Assembly: GCA_013815685.1 (NCBI GenBank)
Contig: JACDFR010000004.1
Span: 1-48,000 of the forward strand
Source of the DNA: Ramlibacter sp.
Lineage (GTDB): Bacteria; Pseudomonadota; Gammaproteobacteria; Burkholderiales; Burkholderiaceae_C
Length of the DNA stretch: 48,000 bases
Direction of reading: 5' to 3'
Numbering within the stretch: position 1 is the stretch's first letter; the number at the start of each line of letters is the position of its first letter. A program made the translations under genes and the position numbers. A model generated the notes under the pieces. That model made no database searches, was not told where the DNA came from, and was given only the letters and a program-made list of their open reading frames with translations. Shown here piece by piece: positions 27,702 to 36,838 of this stretch.

Positions 27702-28219
27702 ATGCCGATGTTGAAACCTGCCGCCGAGCTGGCGGCTGCCGCCAGCAAGCCCTATCCCAACGACAGCGCCGAATACCGCGAGGCGCGCCCGCTTGCTGGC
27801 CGAAGAGATCGAGCTGCGCCGCCACATCGAGCGTGTGGCGGCAATGCGCCGGGCGTTGCCGCTGGGCGGCCAGCCGAGAGACTGTCGTTTCAAGGACGAG
27901 AACGGCAAGAACCGAGCGCCAGCTCGCCTTCGCCCGCGAGCGCGGGTGGCGCAACCTGAAGTTCTTCCAGGCCGTGGGCGACGACTTCGCCCGCGATTAC
28001 CGCAGCCTCGCAACTGACGGCAGCGAATGGCCCGCGCTGGAAGTGTGGGTCAGGCGCGACGGCGCGGTTCGCCATTTCTGGGGCGGCGAGTTGGGCGGCG
28101 AAACCGCCGACCCCGGCCAGGACCCGCGCGGCGCACCGGACATCGCGCCGCTGTGGAACATACTGGATATCACGCCCGCCGGGCGGGGGGCGGACTGGTA
28201 TCCGAAGCTGGCGTACTGA
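27702..28219 (+). pseudogene. DUF899-type thioredoxin-fold protein, broken
   Basis: The start is intact: ATG at 27702 five bases after AAGGAG. The product begins LKPAAELAAAASKPYPNDSA, then shifts frame near 27785 to LLAEEIELRRHIERVAAMRR, the usual N-terminal helix of DUF899 proteins. After KDENGKN, near 27915, it shifts again and jumps to LAFARERGWRNLKFFQ, skipping most of the thioredoxin-like core. The end (VRRDGAVRHFWGGEL, APLWNILDITPAGRG) is the conserved C-terminus of that family. Two frameshifts and the loss of roughly 80 residues show that it is dead. Its last 50 bases overlap the end of the convergent nucleotidyltransferase-like gene. Confidence 0.78.
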
Positions 28220-29054
28220 CAGCGCCGGGTTCGGCCGGCGGGGACGCGATCGCCTCGGTCCAGACGGCCACGTCCTGCGGCGTCATCGTGCTGGCGGTCG
28301 TCAGGCGGCCGTCGATATAGCCCAGCCTCTCCACATCGTGCAGGTACTGCGCGCGCGAAAGGAGGGTGCCGGCGCAGACGTGCTGGTCTTCAGCCGGCGG
28401 CTGCTGCGTTTCCGCGGACAGTCGCGTGACGAGCTTGTCCATGACCCAGCGGGGCACGCGGTGCCGCTCGCCGGGATAGATGAAGCCGAACAGCGTGAGG
28501 TGGGCCAGCAGCACGCGCCAGTGCGCTCCGAAGCGTTGCAACAGTCCCGCCCAATCGACCTGCTCGGCGTTGGCCTGCAGCAAGTGGGCAATGTCGGCGC
28601 CATCGTAGCGTTCGCGCTCCATGATGAAGGCCTTGGACACGAGCCCGTCTTCGAGGTTGGCGATGCGCACCGGCACGCCCAGCACCTCGGCCTGCGCGTT
28701 GTTGCGAAACCAGTGCTCGTTCACCGGCCCGACCCCGTTGCCGGAATTGAAGATGAGGTCGATGAAGTCGTCGCCCGCGAAGACCTTGGCGAGCCAGTGC
28801 GGGTACGTCATTTCGGCGCGCCATCCCTCTGCCTGGGCCAGCGCGGCGACGCGGTCGTAATCTTCCCGGCGGATGAAAAGATCCAGGTCCTTGGTCGAGC
28901 GGCGGATGCCCGTGAAGCACGCGTGCGCGAACGCACCGCCGACCAGGAAGGGCACTTGGGCATCGACCAGCACGCGAAGCGCCCGCCGGAAAAAAGCCGC
29001 AGTGACAGGCGCAACCTCGTTCTCCAGGGACGGTGCAAGTGCAGCGGAGGGCAT
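28170..29054 (-). CDS. Nucleotidyltransferase-like protein
   Basis: The 294-residue protein has the minimal core of a polymerase-beta-type nucleotidyltransferase: VPFLVGGAFAHACFTGIRRS with the helix glycines, then KDLDLFI carrying the DxD metal pair, and later DFIDLIF for the third acid. It looks like the family of stand-alone NTases of unknown substrate, some of which are antitoxin-like. No toxin gene is adjacent. The last 15 or so residues (SDTSPPPARRA) are encoded antisense to the DUF899 pseudogene end and probably are not part of the original protein. It starts with ATG at 29054, divergent from the metallophosphoesterase. Confidence 0.72.
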   Translation of the reverse strand: MPSAALAPSLENEVAPVTAAFFRRALRVLVDAQVPFLVGGAFAHACFTGIRRSTKDLDLFIRREDYDRVAALAQAEGWRAEMTYPHWLAKVFAGDDFIDLIFNSGNGVGPVNEHWFRNNAQAEVLGVPVRIANLEDGLVSKAFIMERERYDGADIAHLLQANAEQVDWAGLLQRFGAHWRVLLAHLTLFGFIYPGERHRVPRWVMDKLVTRLSAETQQPPAEDQHVCAGTLLSRAQYLHDVERLGYIDGRLTTASTMTPQDVAVWTEAIASPPAEPGAVSTPASDTSPPPARRA

Positions 29055-29198
29055 AGAGCCAAGGAATTTTGTTGACCCAGCCTAACCCGGCTGAGCACCC
29101 TGTCCCAGGGGGCGGGGGACCTCATGCAGTGTCAGCGTCTGCCTACAGTCATCCGCTGCGGCACCAGCCAGCATGGGATGTACCAACGAAAATCCGCC

Positions 29199-29975
29199 AT
29201 GCCCAAGTCCCCCACCCACGTGCGCTTCGCCATCGTCGGCGACATCCACGCCACCAAGGATTCCGCCGGAACCCTGCGCGCCTTCTTCGCCCAGGCCTCG
29301 GAAGCCGCGGACGCGTTGTTGCTGTGCGGCGACCTTACCGACTACGGCACCGCCGAGGAGGCCAAAGTGCTCGCGGACGAGCTGGCGGCCGTCAAGGTCC
29401 CCATCGTCGCCATCCTGGGCAATCATGACTACGAGTCGGGCACGCCCGGGATCGTGACCGAAACCTTGACCCGAGCCGGCGTGCGGGTGCTCGACGGTGA
29501 GGCCTGCGAGATCGAAGGGGTGGGCATCGCCGGCGCCAAGGGTTTCGCCGGCGGCTTCGGCCGCGCCTCGCTGGGTGCATGGGGCGAACCCGCCATCAAG
29601 CTGTTCGTGCAGGAGACGCTGAACGAGGCGATGAAGCTGGAATCGGCGCTGGCCAAGTTGCGCACCCCTCGTCGCATCGCACTGCTGCATTACTCGCCGA
29701 TTGCCGGCACGTTGCAGGGCGAGCCGCTGGAGATCTTTGCCTTCCTGGGCAGCAGCCGGCTGGAGGAGCCGCTGCTGCGCTATCCGGTCGATGCCGTGTT
29801 CCACGGCCACGCGCACCGCGGCGCGCTGGAAGGCAAGACCATCAACGGCATTCCCGTCTACAACGTGGCCAAGCCGCTGCTGCAGCGCAGCCGGCCGGAC
29901 CAGCCTGCGTTCAGGCTCTTCGAGTTGCCGCGCGAGGCAGCGCAGGCCCGGGAAGAGGCACAAGCGGCTCAGTAA
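29199..29975 (+). CDS. Calcineurin-like metallophosphoesterase
   Basis: The 258-residue protein carries the full set of metallophosphoesterase motifs: GDIHATKD (DxH), GDLTD (GDxxD), GNHDY (GNHD), and GHAHRG (GHxH) close to the C-terminus. These proteins hold two metal ions and cleave phosphomonoesters, diesters or cyclic nucleotides; the substrate cannot be read here. The ATG at 29199 (MPKSPTHVRFAIVGD) is favoured because the domain starts ten residues later, although an ATG seven codons upstream is also open. No signal peptide is seen. It is followed by a 124-base gap before the glycerol operon. Confidence 0.85.
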   Translation: MPKSPTHVRFAIVGDIHATKDSAGTLRAFFAQASEAADALLLCGDLTDYGTAEEAKVLADELAAVKVPIVAILGNHDYESGTPGIVTETLTRAGVRVLDGEACEIEGVGIAGAKGFAGGFGRASLGAWGEPAIKLFVQETLNEAMKLESALAKLRTPRRIALLHYSPIAGTLQGEPLEIFAFLGSSRLEEPLLRYPVDAVFHGHAHRGALEGKTINGIPVYNVAKPLLQRSRPDQPAFRLFELPREAAQAREEAQAAQ

Positions 29976-30004
29976 CTCGGCGACAAGTGGCAAAACGCTC
30001 AAAA

Positions 30005-30025
30005 ACGAAGGATAATAGGTTTCGT
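30005..30025. promoter_or_regulatory. GlpR-like operator and -10 region
   Basis: ACGAA (30005-30009) and TTCGT (30021-30025) form an inverted repeat around GGATAATAGGT, which contains GATAAT, a good -10 box. Half-sites with TTCG are typical of operators for GlpR in Pseudomonas and E. coli, and a DeoR-type glpR lies in the downstream operon. The -35 region is not clear. This is a by-eye proposal. Confidence 0.45.
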
Positions 30026-30099
30026 AATTGTCACTGGACGCTCGGTTCAACTGAAGTGCTTCGACAGAGCTTTCTGGCGAAAGCCGAATTGGAGGGAAC

Positions 30100-30912
30100 T
30101 TGAATCCGATTGCCGATATCGGCGCCGGCGATGCGGCCGCCATCCACACGCTCATCACGGACGTGGACGACACACTCACGACCGACGGCGCGCTGACCGC
30201 GGCCGCCTATGCATCGCTGGAGCAGCTCAAGCATGCCGGCCTGCGCGTGATCGTGACCACCGGCCGGCCCGCGGGCTGGTGCGACCACATCGCGCGCATG
30301 TGGCCCGTGGACGCCGTGGTGGGCGAGAATGGCGCGCTCTGCTTCTGGTATGACCGCGAAAAACGCCGACTGGCTTGCCGGCATTCGCTTTGCGGCGGCG
30401 GGCTGAAGGCCAACCGCGAGCGCCTGGACGCCGTGGCGCAAAAGGTGCTGCGGGAAGTGCCGGGAACGGCGCTCGCCTCCGACCAGTTCTGCCGCATCTA
30501 CGACCTGGCGATCGACTATTGCGAGGATGTGCCCCGGCTCGGCGATGAAAGCGTGGACGCCGTTGTGCGCATCATGCAGGAGGCCGGCATGACCGCCAAG
30601 GTCAGCTCCATCCACGTGAACGGGTGGTTCGGAACGCACGACAAGCTTTCGATGAGCAGGTGGCTGATCCAGGAGCTCTATGGGGTGGACCTGGACAGCG
30701 AACGGGCGCGCTTTGTCTATGCAGGGGACTCGCCCAACGACTCGCCGATGTTCAGCCATTTCCCGTTTTCCGTCGGTGTGGCCAATGTCCGCGACTTCGT
30801 GGGCAAGATGGATGCCCTGCCACGGTACGTCACGGCCGGGCGAAGCGGGCGGGGCTTTTCCGAACTCGTGTCGCTGCTCGTCGCGAGGCGGGCTCGGACG
30901 CCGGCAGCGTAG
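30100..30912 (+). CDS. HAD-superfamily (type IIB) phosphatase
   Basis: The 270-residue enzyme has HAD motif I as ITDVDDTLTTDG (DxD nucleophile and acid), motif II TTGRP with its threonine, a conserved lysine in the cap region, and motif IV as YAGDSPNDSPMF. The DSPND pattern is that of the Cof/mannosyl-3-phosphoglycerate or sucrose-phosphatase-like IIB class. Its position 18 bases ahead of glpD suggests a sugar- or glycerol-phosphate substrate, but this is inference. The start is TTG at 30100 behind GGAGG; no ATG lies before the catalytic motif. Confidence 0.8.
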   Translation: MNPIADIGAGDAAAIHTLITDVDDTLTTDGALTAAAYASLEQLKHAGLRVIVTTGRPAGWCDHIARMWPVDAVVGENGALCFWYDREKRRLACRHSLCGGGLKANRERLDAVAQKVLREVPGTALASDQFCRIYDLAIDYCEDVPRLGDESVDAVVRIMQEAGMTAKVSSIHVNGWFGTHDKLSMSRWLIQELYGVDLDSERARFVYAGDSPNDSPMFSHFPFSVGVANVRDFVGKMDALPRYVTAGRSGRGFSELVSLLVARRARTPAA

Positions 30913-30930
30913 GAAGAAAAATCAAGGAAG

Positions 30931-32511
30931 ATGCAATTACATACTGCTGACGACCATCGGCTGGCGACGCTTCGTGCGCTGCAGGCGCAGCACGACTTCG
31001 ACGTGGTGATCATCGGAGGCGGCGCCACCGGGCTCGGGATCGCGCTCGATGCGGCCCTGCGGGGGCACAAGGTTGCGTTGATCGAGCGCGGCGATTTCGG
31101 GCAAGGCACTTCTTCGCGCTCGACCAAACTGGTGCACGGGGGCGTCAGGTACCTGGCGCAGGGCGACTTCAAGCTGGTCTATGAGGCCTTGCGCGAACGC
31201 GCCAACCTGTTGGCGAACGCACCCCACATCGCGCAGCCGCTGTCGTTCGTCATGCCGGCCTACAAGCTCTGGCACCTGCCTTTCTACGGGGCGGGGCTGA
31301 AGGCCTACGACGCGCTCGCGGGAACCGCGGGACTGGGCGCGACACGCTGGATGGGGCCCGCGCGGGTGCGCGAAATGCTGCCGACCGTGAAGGCGGACGG
31401 GCTGCTGGGAGGCATCTCCTACTGGGACGGCCAGTTCGATGACGCGCGGCTGGCCCTGGCCATCGCCCGCACGGCAGTGGCCCACGGCGCCACGCTTGCC
31501 AATTACTGTCTCGCCACGGCTCTGCTGGAGGAGGGCGGCAAGATCGCGGGCGTCAAAGCGGTCGATCGCGAGACCGGCACGGAGTTCGTTATCCGCTCGC
31601 GTTGCGTCATCAACGCGACGGGCGTGTTTGTGGACCGGCTGCTGCAGAACGCGGCACCGGGCACGCGTCGGCCGCTGGTCGCGCCCAGCCAGGGTGTCCA
31701 TCTCAGCTTCGACCGCTCGCTCCTGCCCACGACCTCGGCGGTTTTCTGGCCCAAAACGAGCGACGGGCGGGTGCTCTTTGCCATCCCATGGCTCGGTAAA
31801 AGCATCGTCGGCACGACGGATTCAAAGCGCGGCGACGTGGCGGACGAGCCCGAGCCGCTGCCGGGCGAGATCGACTATCTCCTGAAGGAGTGCGCCGATT
31901 TCTTTGCCGTGCCTCCGAAGCGGTCGGACATCCTGAGCGCCTGGGTCGGGTTGCGCCCGCTGGTGAATCCCGACGCCGAGGCGGCGGCGCGGGACACCAA
32001 GTCGATCAGCCGCGAGCACACGGTCCTCGTGCGCCCCGACGGCTTGGTCACGGTGACCGGTGGCAAATGGACGACCTACCGATCGATGGCCGAGGACGCG
32101 CTGGACCGGTGCTGCGAAGCCGGATTGATCGCCAGGCGCGGCCCCTGCCTGACCGCCGCGACGCGGCTGGTCGGCGCGCAGGGGACCCGGGCCCCCGGGC
32201 AGCTCACCGGCGCGGCCGGGTTGCACAGCTATGGCAACGAGAGCGAGCGCGTGCAGGGCCTTCCGGGCGCGCAGCGGCAAGTCGCCCCCGGCCTGACCGA
32301 GGCGATGGTCCGCTTTGCAGTGAGGCACGAATTCGCCCGCACGGTGGAGGATGTCCTGGCCCGCCGCTGCCGGTTACTGTTCCTCGATGCCAGGGCTGCG
32401 CTGGAGAGCACCGATGCGGTCGCGCGGATCGTGGAATCCGAAACCACCGCCCCGAGCGGCAAAGGCGCCTTCCAGGCGCTGGCGGCAAGGTATCTCAACC
32501 CCAGCCACTGA
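30931..32511 (+). CDS. glpD: Aerobic glycerol-3-phosphate dehydrogenase
   Basis: GlpD oxidises sn-glycerol-3-phosphate to dihydroxyacetone phosphate at the membrane and passes electrons to quinone. The 526-residue flavoprotein shows the FAD motif VVIIGGGATGLGIALDAALRG, then ERGDFGQGTSSRSTKLVHGG, INATGVFVD, and the C-terminal TGGKWTTYRSMAEDA loop of the family. It lies between the HAD gene (18-base gap) and glpR (33-base gap) on the same strand, so it belongs to one small glycerol operon. No glpK or glpF is present in the window. Confidence 0.95.
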   Translation: MQLHTADDHRLATLRALQAQHDFDVVIIGGGATGLGIALDAALRGHKVALIERGDFGQGTSSRSTKLVHGGVRYLAQGDFKLVYEALRERANLLANAPHIAQPLSFVMPAYKLWHLPFYGAGLKAYDALAGTAGLGATRWMGPARVREMLPTVKADGLLGGISYWDGQFDDARLALAIARTAVAHGATLANYCLATALLEEGGKIAGVKAVDRETGTEFVIRSRCVINATGVFVDRLLQNAAPGTRRPLVAPSQGVHLSFDRSLLPTTSAVFWPKTSDGRVLFAIPWLGKSIVGTTDSKRGDVADEPEPLPGEIDYLLKECADFFAVPPKRSDILSAWVGLRPLVNPDAEAAARDTKSISREHTVLVRPDGLVTVTGGKWTTYRSMAEDALDRCCEAGLIARRGPCLTAATRLVGAQGTRAPGQLTGAAGLHSYGNESERVQGLPGAQRQVAPGLTEAMVRFAVRHEFARTVEDVLARRCRLLFLDARAALESTDAVARIVESETTAPSGKGAFQALAARYLNPSH

Positions 32512-32544
32512 GGCGAAGACACCGGCGCATACAATCCCGCCCAC

Positions 32545-33306
32545 ATGAATCCCAGACAGGAACAGTTGATCCATCTTGCGCGATCGCAAGGGCCCGTCTC
32601 GCTGGATGAATTGGCCGAGAAGCTGAAGGTGTCGGTGCAGACAGTGCGCAGGGATGTTCAGCAGCTGGCCCAGACCGGCCAGCTGGTGCGGTTTCACGGC
32701 GGGGTGCGCGCCGGCGCCACGGCCGAGAACATCACCTACCAGCAGCGCGAGACGCTCAATGCCGACGCCAAGGTACGGATTGCCCGCGCCGTGGCTGCGC
32801 GCATTCCCAACGACTGCTGCCTGATGCTCACGGTGGGCACCACGACCTGCGCGGTGGCCCGCGAGCTGCGCAACCACCGGGGCCTGCGCATCGTCACCAA
32901 CGACATGGCCATCGCCCAGCTTCTCAGCGTGAACCGCGACACGGAAGTGCACATTTGCGGCGGTTTCGTTCGCGCCCGCGACCACGCCGTGGTCGGAGAG
33001 GCGGCGGTGGATTTCGTCAAGCAGTTCCGCTTCGATACCGTGATCCTGGGCGTGGCCGGCATCGAGCCGGATGGCTCCATGCGCGACTACGACTACCGCG
33101 AAGTGAAGGTGACCGAGGCGGCCATCGCCCATTCGCGCCAGGTCTGGGTGGTGGCCGACGCCAGCAAGTTCGGGCGCGGCGCCATGGTGGAAGTCACCCG
33201 AGTCTCGGATATCGACGCCCTCTTCACCGATGCCGCCCCTCCCGCCGGGTTCGACAAGCTGTTCGCCGCGACCGCGGTGACGGTCGAGGTCGCCGGAACC
33301 CATTGA
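32545..33306 (+). CDS. glpR: DeoR-family repressor, GlpR-like
   Basis: This 253-residue regulator has an N-terminal winged helix-turn-helix (SLDELAEKLKVSVQTVRRDVQQL) typical of the DeoR family, followed by the RFHGGVRAG linker and the DeoR C-terminal sensor domain with TVGTTTCAVARELR and DTVILGVAGI. GlpR of enteric and pseudomonad bacteria is released by glycerol-3-phosphate and represses glpD and glpFK. Position directly after glpD supports the name. It may bind the repeat at 30005-30025. It ends 49 bases before aceE. Confidence 0.88.
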   Translation: MNPRQEQLIHLARSQGPVSLDELAEKLKVSVQTVRRDVQQLAQTGQLVRFHGGVRAGATAENITYQQRETLNADAKVRIARAVAARIPNDCCLMLTVGTTTCAVARELRNHRGLRIVTNDMAIAQLLSVNRDTEVHICGGFVRARDHAVVGEAAVDFVKQFRFDTVILGVAGIEPDGSMRDYDYREVKVTEAAIAHSRQVWVVADASKFGRGAMVEVTRVSDIDALFTDAAPPAGFDKLFAATAVTVEVAGTH

Positions 33307-33355
33307 ACACAAGTTCGGGCGCTTTTCCGTACAGTGGGGCCATTGGAGTGCCGAA

Positions 33356-36010
33356 ATGACCGATCACAGCCTCACCCGTTTTCTCCGCACCGACAGCGGC
33401 GACATCGACCCCGCGGAAACCGCGGAATGGCGCGAAGCCTTGCTGGCGCTGGTCGCAGCCCATGGCCCCGCGCGGGCGCGCTTCATCCTGGATGAGATCG
33501 CGGCATTGGCGCGCAGTCCCCACATCGCCTGGTCGCCCGAGCTGGTCACTCCCTATGTCAACTCCATTGCGGTGGACCAGCAGCCGGCGTTCCCCGGCGA
33601 TCTCGCGATCGAGGAGCGCCTGGGCTCGCTGATGCGCTGGAATGCGCTGGCGATGGTGGCGCGCGCCAACGCCGCCTATGGGGAACTGGGCGGCCACATC
33701 GCCAGCTATGCCAGCGCCGCCGACCTGTTCGAGGTGGGCTTCAACCACTTCTTCCATGCCCGCAACGACAGCCATGGCGGCGACCTCGTGTTCTTCCAGC
33801 CGCACAGCGCGCCCGGGGTTTACGCGCGGGCATTTCTGGAAGGCTGCTTCGTTGAGGCCGATCTGGCCCACTATCGCCAGGAACTCACGGCGCCGGGCAA
33901 GGGCGCGCGCGGGCTTTCCAGCTATCCCCACCCCTGGCTGATGCCCGACTTCTGGCAGCTTCCCACCGGGTCGATGGGAATCGGTCCCATCAGCTCGATC
34001 TACCACGCGCGCTTCATGCGCTACCTCACGCACCGCAACCTGCTGGACTGCGAAGGTCGCAAGGTGTGGGGCGTGTTCGGCGACGGCGAGATGGACGAGC
34101 CCGAGAGCATGAGCGCGCTGACGCTGGCGGCGCGCGAGAAGCTGGATAACCTGGTTTGGGTGGTCAATTGCAACCTGCAGCGCCTGGACGGCCCGGTGCG
34201 CGGCAACGGCCGCATCATCGACGAGCTGGAAAAACTGTTTCGCGGCGCGGGATGGAACGTGATCAAGCTGGTCTGGGGCAGCGACTGGGATGGGCTGTTC
34301 GCCCGCGATACCACGGGTGCGCTGGCAAGGGCCTTCGCCAATACCGTGGACGGGCAGATGCAGACCTTCGCCGCCAAGGATGGCCGCTTCAACCGCGACA
34401 CCTTCTTCGGCCAGAACGAGGAGCTCAAGCGGCTGGCCCAGGGCATGACCGACGAGCAGATCGACCGCCTGAAGCGCGGCGGCCACGACCTGGTGAAGAT
34501 CCATGCCGCCTACACAGCCGCCGCCAGGTACGCCGATGGTCCCACGGTCATCCTGGCACACACCAAGAAAGGCTATGGCATGGGCACCGCCAGCCAGGGC
34601 AAGATGACCACCCACAGCCAGAAGAAGTTCGACGACACGGCGCTGATCGAATACCGGAATCGCTTCAACCTGCCGCTGTCGGACGAGCAGGCCCGCAATC
34701 TCGAATTCTTCAAACCGGCGGACGACAGCGCCGAGATGCGCTACCTGCATCAGCAGCGCGCGAAGCTCGGAGGCTACTTGCCCAGGCGGCTGGCGACTTC
34801 ACAGCCGGTGCCTGTGCCCGCGCTTGCCTCCTATGGCGCCTTTGCCACGGCCGCGGCCGGCAAGGAGATGTCGACCACGATGGCCTTCGTGCGGCTGCTG
34901 GGCAACCTGTTGAAGGACAAGACCCCGGGCCCGCAGAACGTCGAGTTCCGGCAACGGTTGGTTCCCATCGTCGCGGATGAGGCGCGCACCTTCGGCATGG
35001 CCAACCTGTTCAAGCAGGTGGGCATCTATTCCAGCGTGGGCCAGCATTACGAGCCGGAGGACATCGGTTCGGTGCTGTCCTATCGCGAGGCACTGGACGG
35101 CCAGATCCTGGAAGAGGGCATCAGCGAGGCCGGTGCCCTCGCCAGCTGGACGGCAGCGGCCACGAGCTACAGCGTGCACGGCTTCCCGATGCTGCCGTTC
35201 TATATCTATTACTCGATGTTCGGCTTCCAGCGCGTGGGCGATGCTATCTGGGCCGCCGCCGACCAGCGGGCGCGCGGCTTCCTGCTCGGGGCCACCTCGG
35301 GACGCACGACCCTGGGCGGCGAAGGATTGCAGCACCAGGACGGCTCGAGCCACCTGGTCGCGGCGACGATCCCCAATTGCAAGGCCTACGACCCGGCGTT
35401 CGCCGGCGAGATGGCCGCCATCATCGACCAGGGCATGCGCGAGATGCTGGTGGAACAGCAGGACGTCTTCTATTACGTGACGCTGATGAACGAGAACTAT
35501 GCCCAGCCCGATCTGCCGGCGCAAGCCCGGGAAGGCGTGATCCGCGGGGCCTACCGCTTCGGCACCTTCGGCGAAGGCACGCCGCAGGCCACGCTCATGG
35601 GATCAGGCGCCATCCTCACGGAGGTCATCAAGGCGGCGCAGGCGCTGGCGGCGCAAGGCGTGCCGTGCGAAGTGCTCAGCGTCACCAGCTGGAGCGAACT
35701 GGCGCGCGACGGCCTGGGCTGCGAGCAGCGCGCCATGCGCGGCGAGGCGCACACCCTGCCTTACGTGCGCGGGCTGCTGGCCGCGGGCGCGGGGCCGGTC
35801 GTCGCGGCGACCGACTACGTGCGCGCGGTGCCGGAATCGGTGCGTGCTTTCCTGCCTGAAGGCCGTCGATACATCACGCTGGGCACCGACGGTTTCGGGC
35901 GCAGCGACACCCGGGCCGCACTGCGTGACTTCTTCGGCGTCGACGCGGCCCATATCGTGCGGGCGGCGAAATACGGGTTGCAAGCCGCTTCCCCTAGGAG
36001 CTCTGGATGA
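33356..36010 (+). CDS. Homodimeric pyruvate dehydrogenase-type E1 (AceE family)
   Basis: The 884-residue enzyme is a thiamine-diphosphate 2-oxoacid dehydrogenase E1 of the homodimeric AceE type. Key segments are NAYGELGGHIASYASAADLFE-like sequence, the ThDP motif starting at G242 (GDGEMDEPES), NCNLQRLDGPVRGNG, and GRTTLGGEGLQHQDGSS in the C-terminal half. E1 decarboxylates pyruvate and transfers the acetyl group to lipoyl E2. The neighbours are not aceF and lpd but a creatininase-type gene, overlapped by four bases, and a thioesterase. Thus it may be a second E1 for another 2-oxoacid, like MdeB reported in Pseudomonas for 2-oxobutyrate. I therefore give no symbol. Confidence 0.9.
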   Translation: MTDHSLTRFLRTDSGDIDPAETAEWREALLALVAAHGPARARFILDEIAALARSPHIAWSPELVTPYVNSIAVDQQPAFPGDLAIEERLGSLMRWNALAMVARANAAYGELGGHIASYASAADLFEVGFNHFFHARNDSHGGDLVFFQPHSAPGVYARAFLEGCFVEADLAHYRQELTAPGKGARGLSSYPHPWLMPDFWQLPTGSMGIGPISSIYHARFMRYLTHRNLLDCEGRKVWGVFGDGEMDEPESMSALTLAAREKLDNLVWVVNCNLQRLDGPVRGNGRIIDELEKLFRGAGWNVIKLVWGSDWDGLFARDTTGALARAFANTVDGQMQTFAAKDGRFNRDTFFGQNEELKRLAQGMTDEQIDRLKRGGHDLVKIHAAYTAAARYADGPTVILAHTKKGYGMGTASQGKMTTHSQKKFDDTALIEYRNRFNLPLSDEQARNLEFFKPADDSAEMRYLHQQRAKLGGYLPRRLATSQPVPVPALASYGAFATAAAGKEMSTTMAFVRLLGNLLKDKTPGPQNVEFRQRLVPIVADEARTFGMANLFKQVGIYSSVGQHYEPEDIGSVLSYREALDGQILEEGISEAGALASWTAAATSYSVHGFPMLPFYIYYSMFGFQRVGDAIWAAADQRARGFLLGATSGRTTLGGEGLQHQDGSSHLVAATIPNCKAYDPAFAGEMAAIIDQGMREMLVEQQDVFYYVTLMNENYAQPDLPAQAREGVIRGAYRFGTFGEGTPQATLMGSGAILTEVIKAAQALAAQGVPCEVLSVTSWSELARDGLGCEQRAMRGEAHTLPYVRGLLAAGAGPVVAATDYVRAVPESVRAFLPEGRRYITLGTDGFGRSDTRAALRDFFGVDAAHIVRAAKYGLQAASPRSSG

Positions 36011-36822
36011 CCACAAAATCCCGGTTTTGGGCCGACCTGACGACGCGCGACTTCGCGGAAATCGACCCCGCCGCCGCCGTGGCGGTGCTGCCCGTCGCGG
36101 CCACCGAGCAGCACGGCCCGCACCTGCCGCTGTCGGTTGACCAGGCGCTGCTGGACGGCGTGATCGCCGCGGCGCTGCCCCGGTTGCCGGCCACCGCGCA
36201 GGTGCTTTTCCTGCCGACGCAGCAGGTGGGATACAGCCCGGAGCATTCGCGATTCGCGGGCACGCTCACCCTGTCCTCGGCGACCGTCACCGCGATCTGG
36301 ACCGAGATCGGCGAATGCGTGGCGCGCGCCGGGTTCAGGAAGCTGCTGCTGCTCAATTCGCACGGCGGCCAGGTCAGCTTGGTGGACATCGTGGCGCGCG
36401 AACTGCGCACGCGTTGCAAACTCATCGTCTACAGCTGCAGCTGGTGGAACCTGCCGCTGGGCGAGGAAATCTCCGGCTTGTTCAGCGCCCAGGAACACCG
36501 GTTCGGCGTCCATGCCGGCGACATCGAAACCTCGATGATGCTCGCGCTGCGGCCACAGCATGTCGACATGGCCCAGGCACGTGATTTCAAGTCGTCCTCG
36601 CAGGACCGGGCGGCCCGTTATCCGATCCTGGGCAATGGCGGCAGCGCCAAGCTGGGCTGGCAGATGCAGGACTACAACGCCCAGGGGGCCGCGGGCAACG
36701 CGGCATCGGCGACTGCCGCAAAGGGCCGGGCGATGGTCGATGCGGCGGGCCGGCAGCTGGCCTTGCTGCTGCAGGAATTGGGTCGGCTGCCCCTCTCGAC
36801 ACTGGTGGACGACATCGCCTGA
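36007..36822 (+). CDS. Creatininase-family amidohydrolase
   Basis: The 271-residue protein matches the creatinine amidohydrolase family of metal-dependent hydrolases. It has EQHGPHLPLSVD in the N-terminal part (metal ligands E and H), LLNSHGGQ in the middle, and HAGDIETSMML carrying the conserved His, Asp and Glu. Family members cut creatinine or other cyclic amides and formamides; the substrate is unknown. Its ATG overlaps the stop of the E1 gene (ATGA), so the two are translated together. The link to the E1 is inferred from position only. Confidence 0.87.
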   Translation: MTTKSRFWADLTTRDFAEIDPAAAVAVLPVAATEQHGPHLPLSVDQALLDGVIAAALPRLPATAQVLFLPTQQVGYSPEHSRFAGTLTLSSATVTAIWTEIGECVARAGFRKLLLLNSHGGQVSLVDIVARELRTRCKLIVYSCSWWNLPLGEEISGLFSAQEHRFGVHAGDIETSMMLALRPQHVDMAQARDFKSSSQDRAARYPILGNGGSAKLGWQMQDYNAQGAAGNAASATAAKGRAMVDAAGRQLALLLQELGRLPLSTLVDDIA

Positions 36823-36838
36823 ACGGAAGACAACCGAC

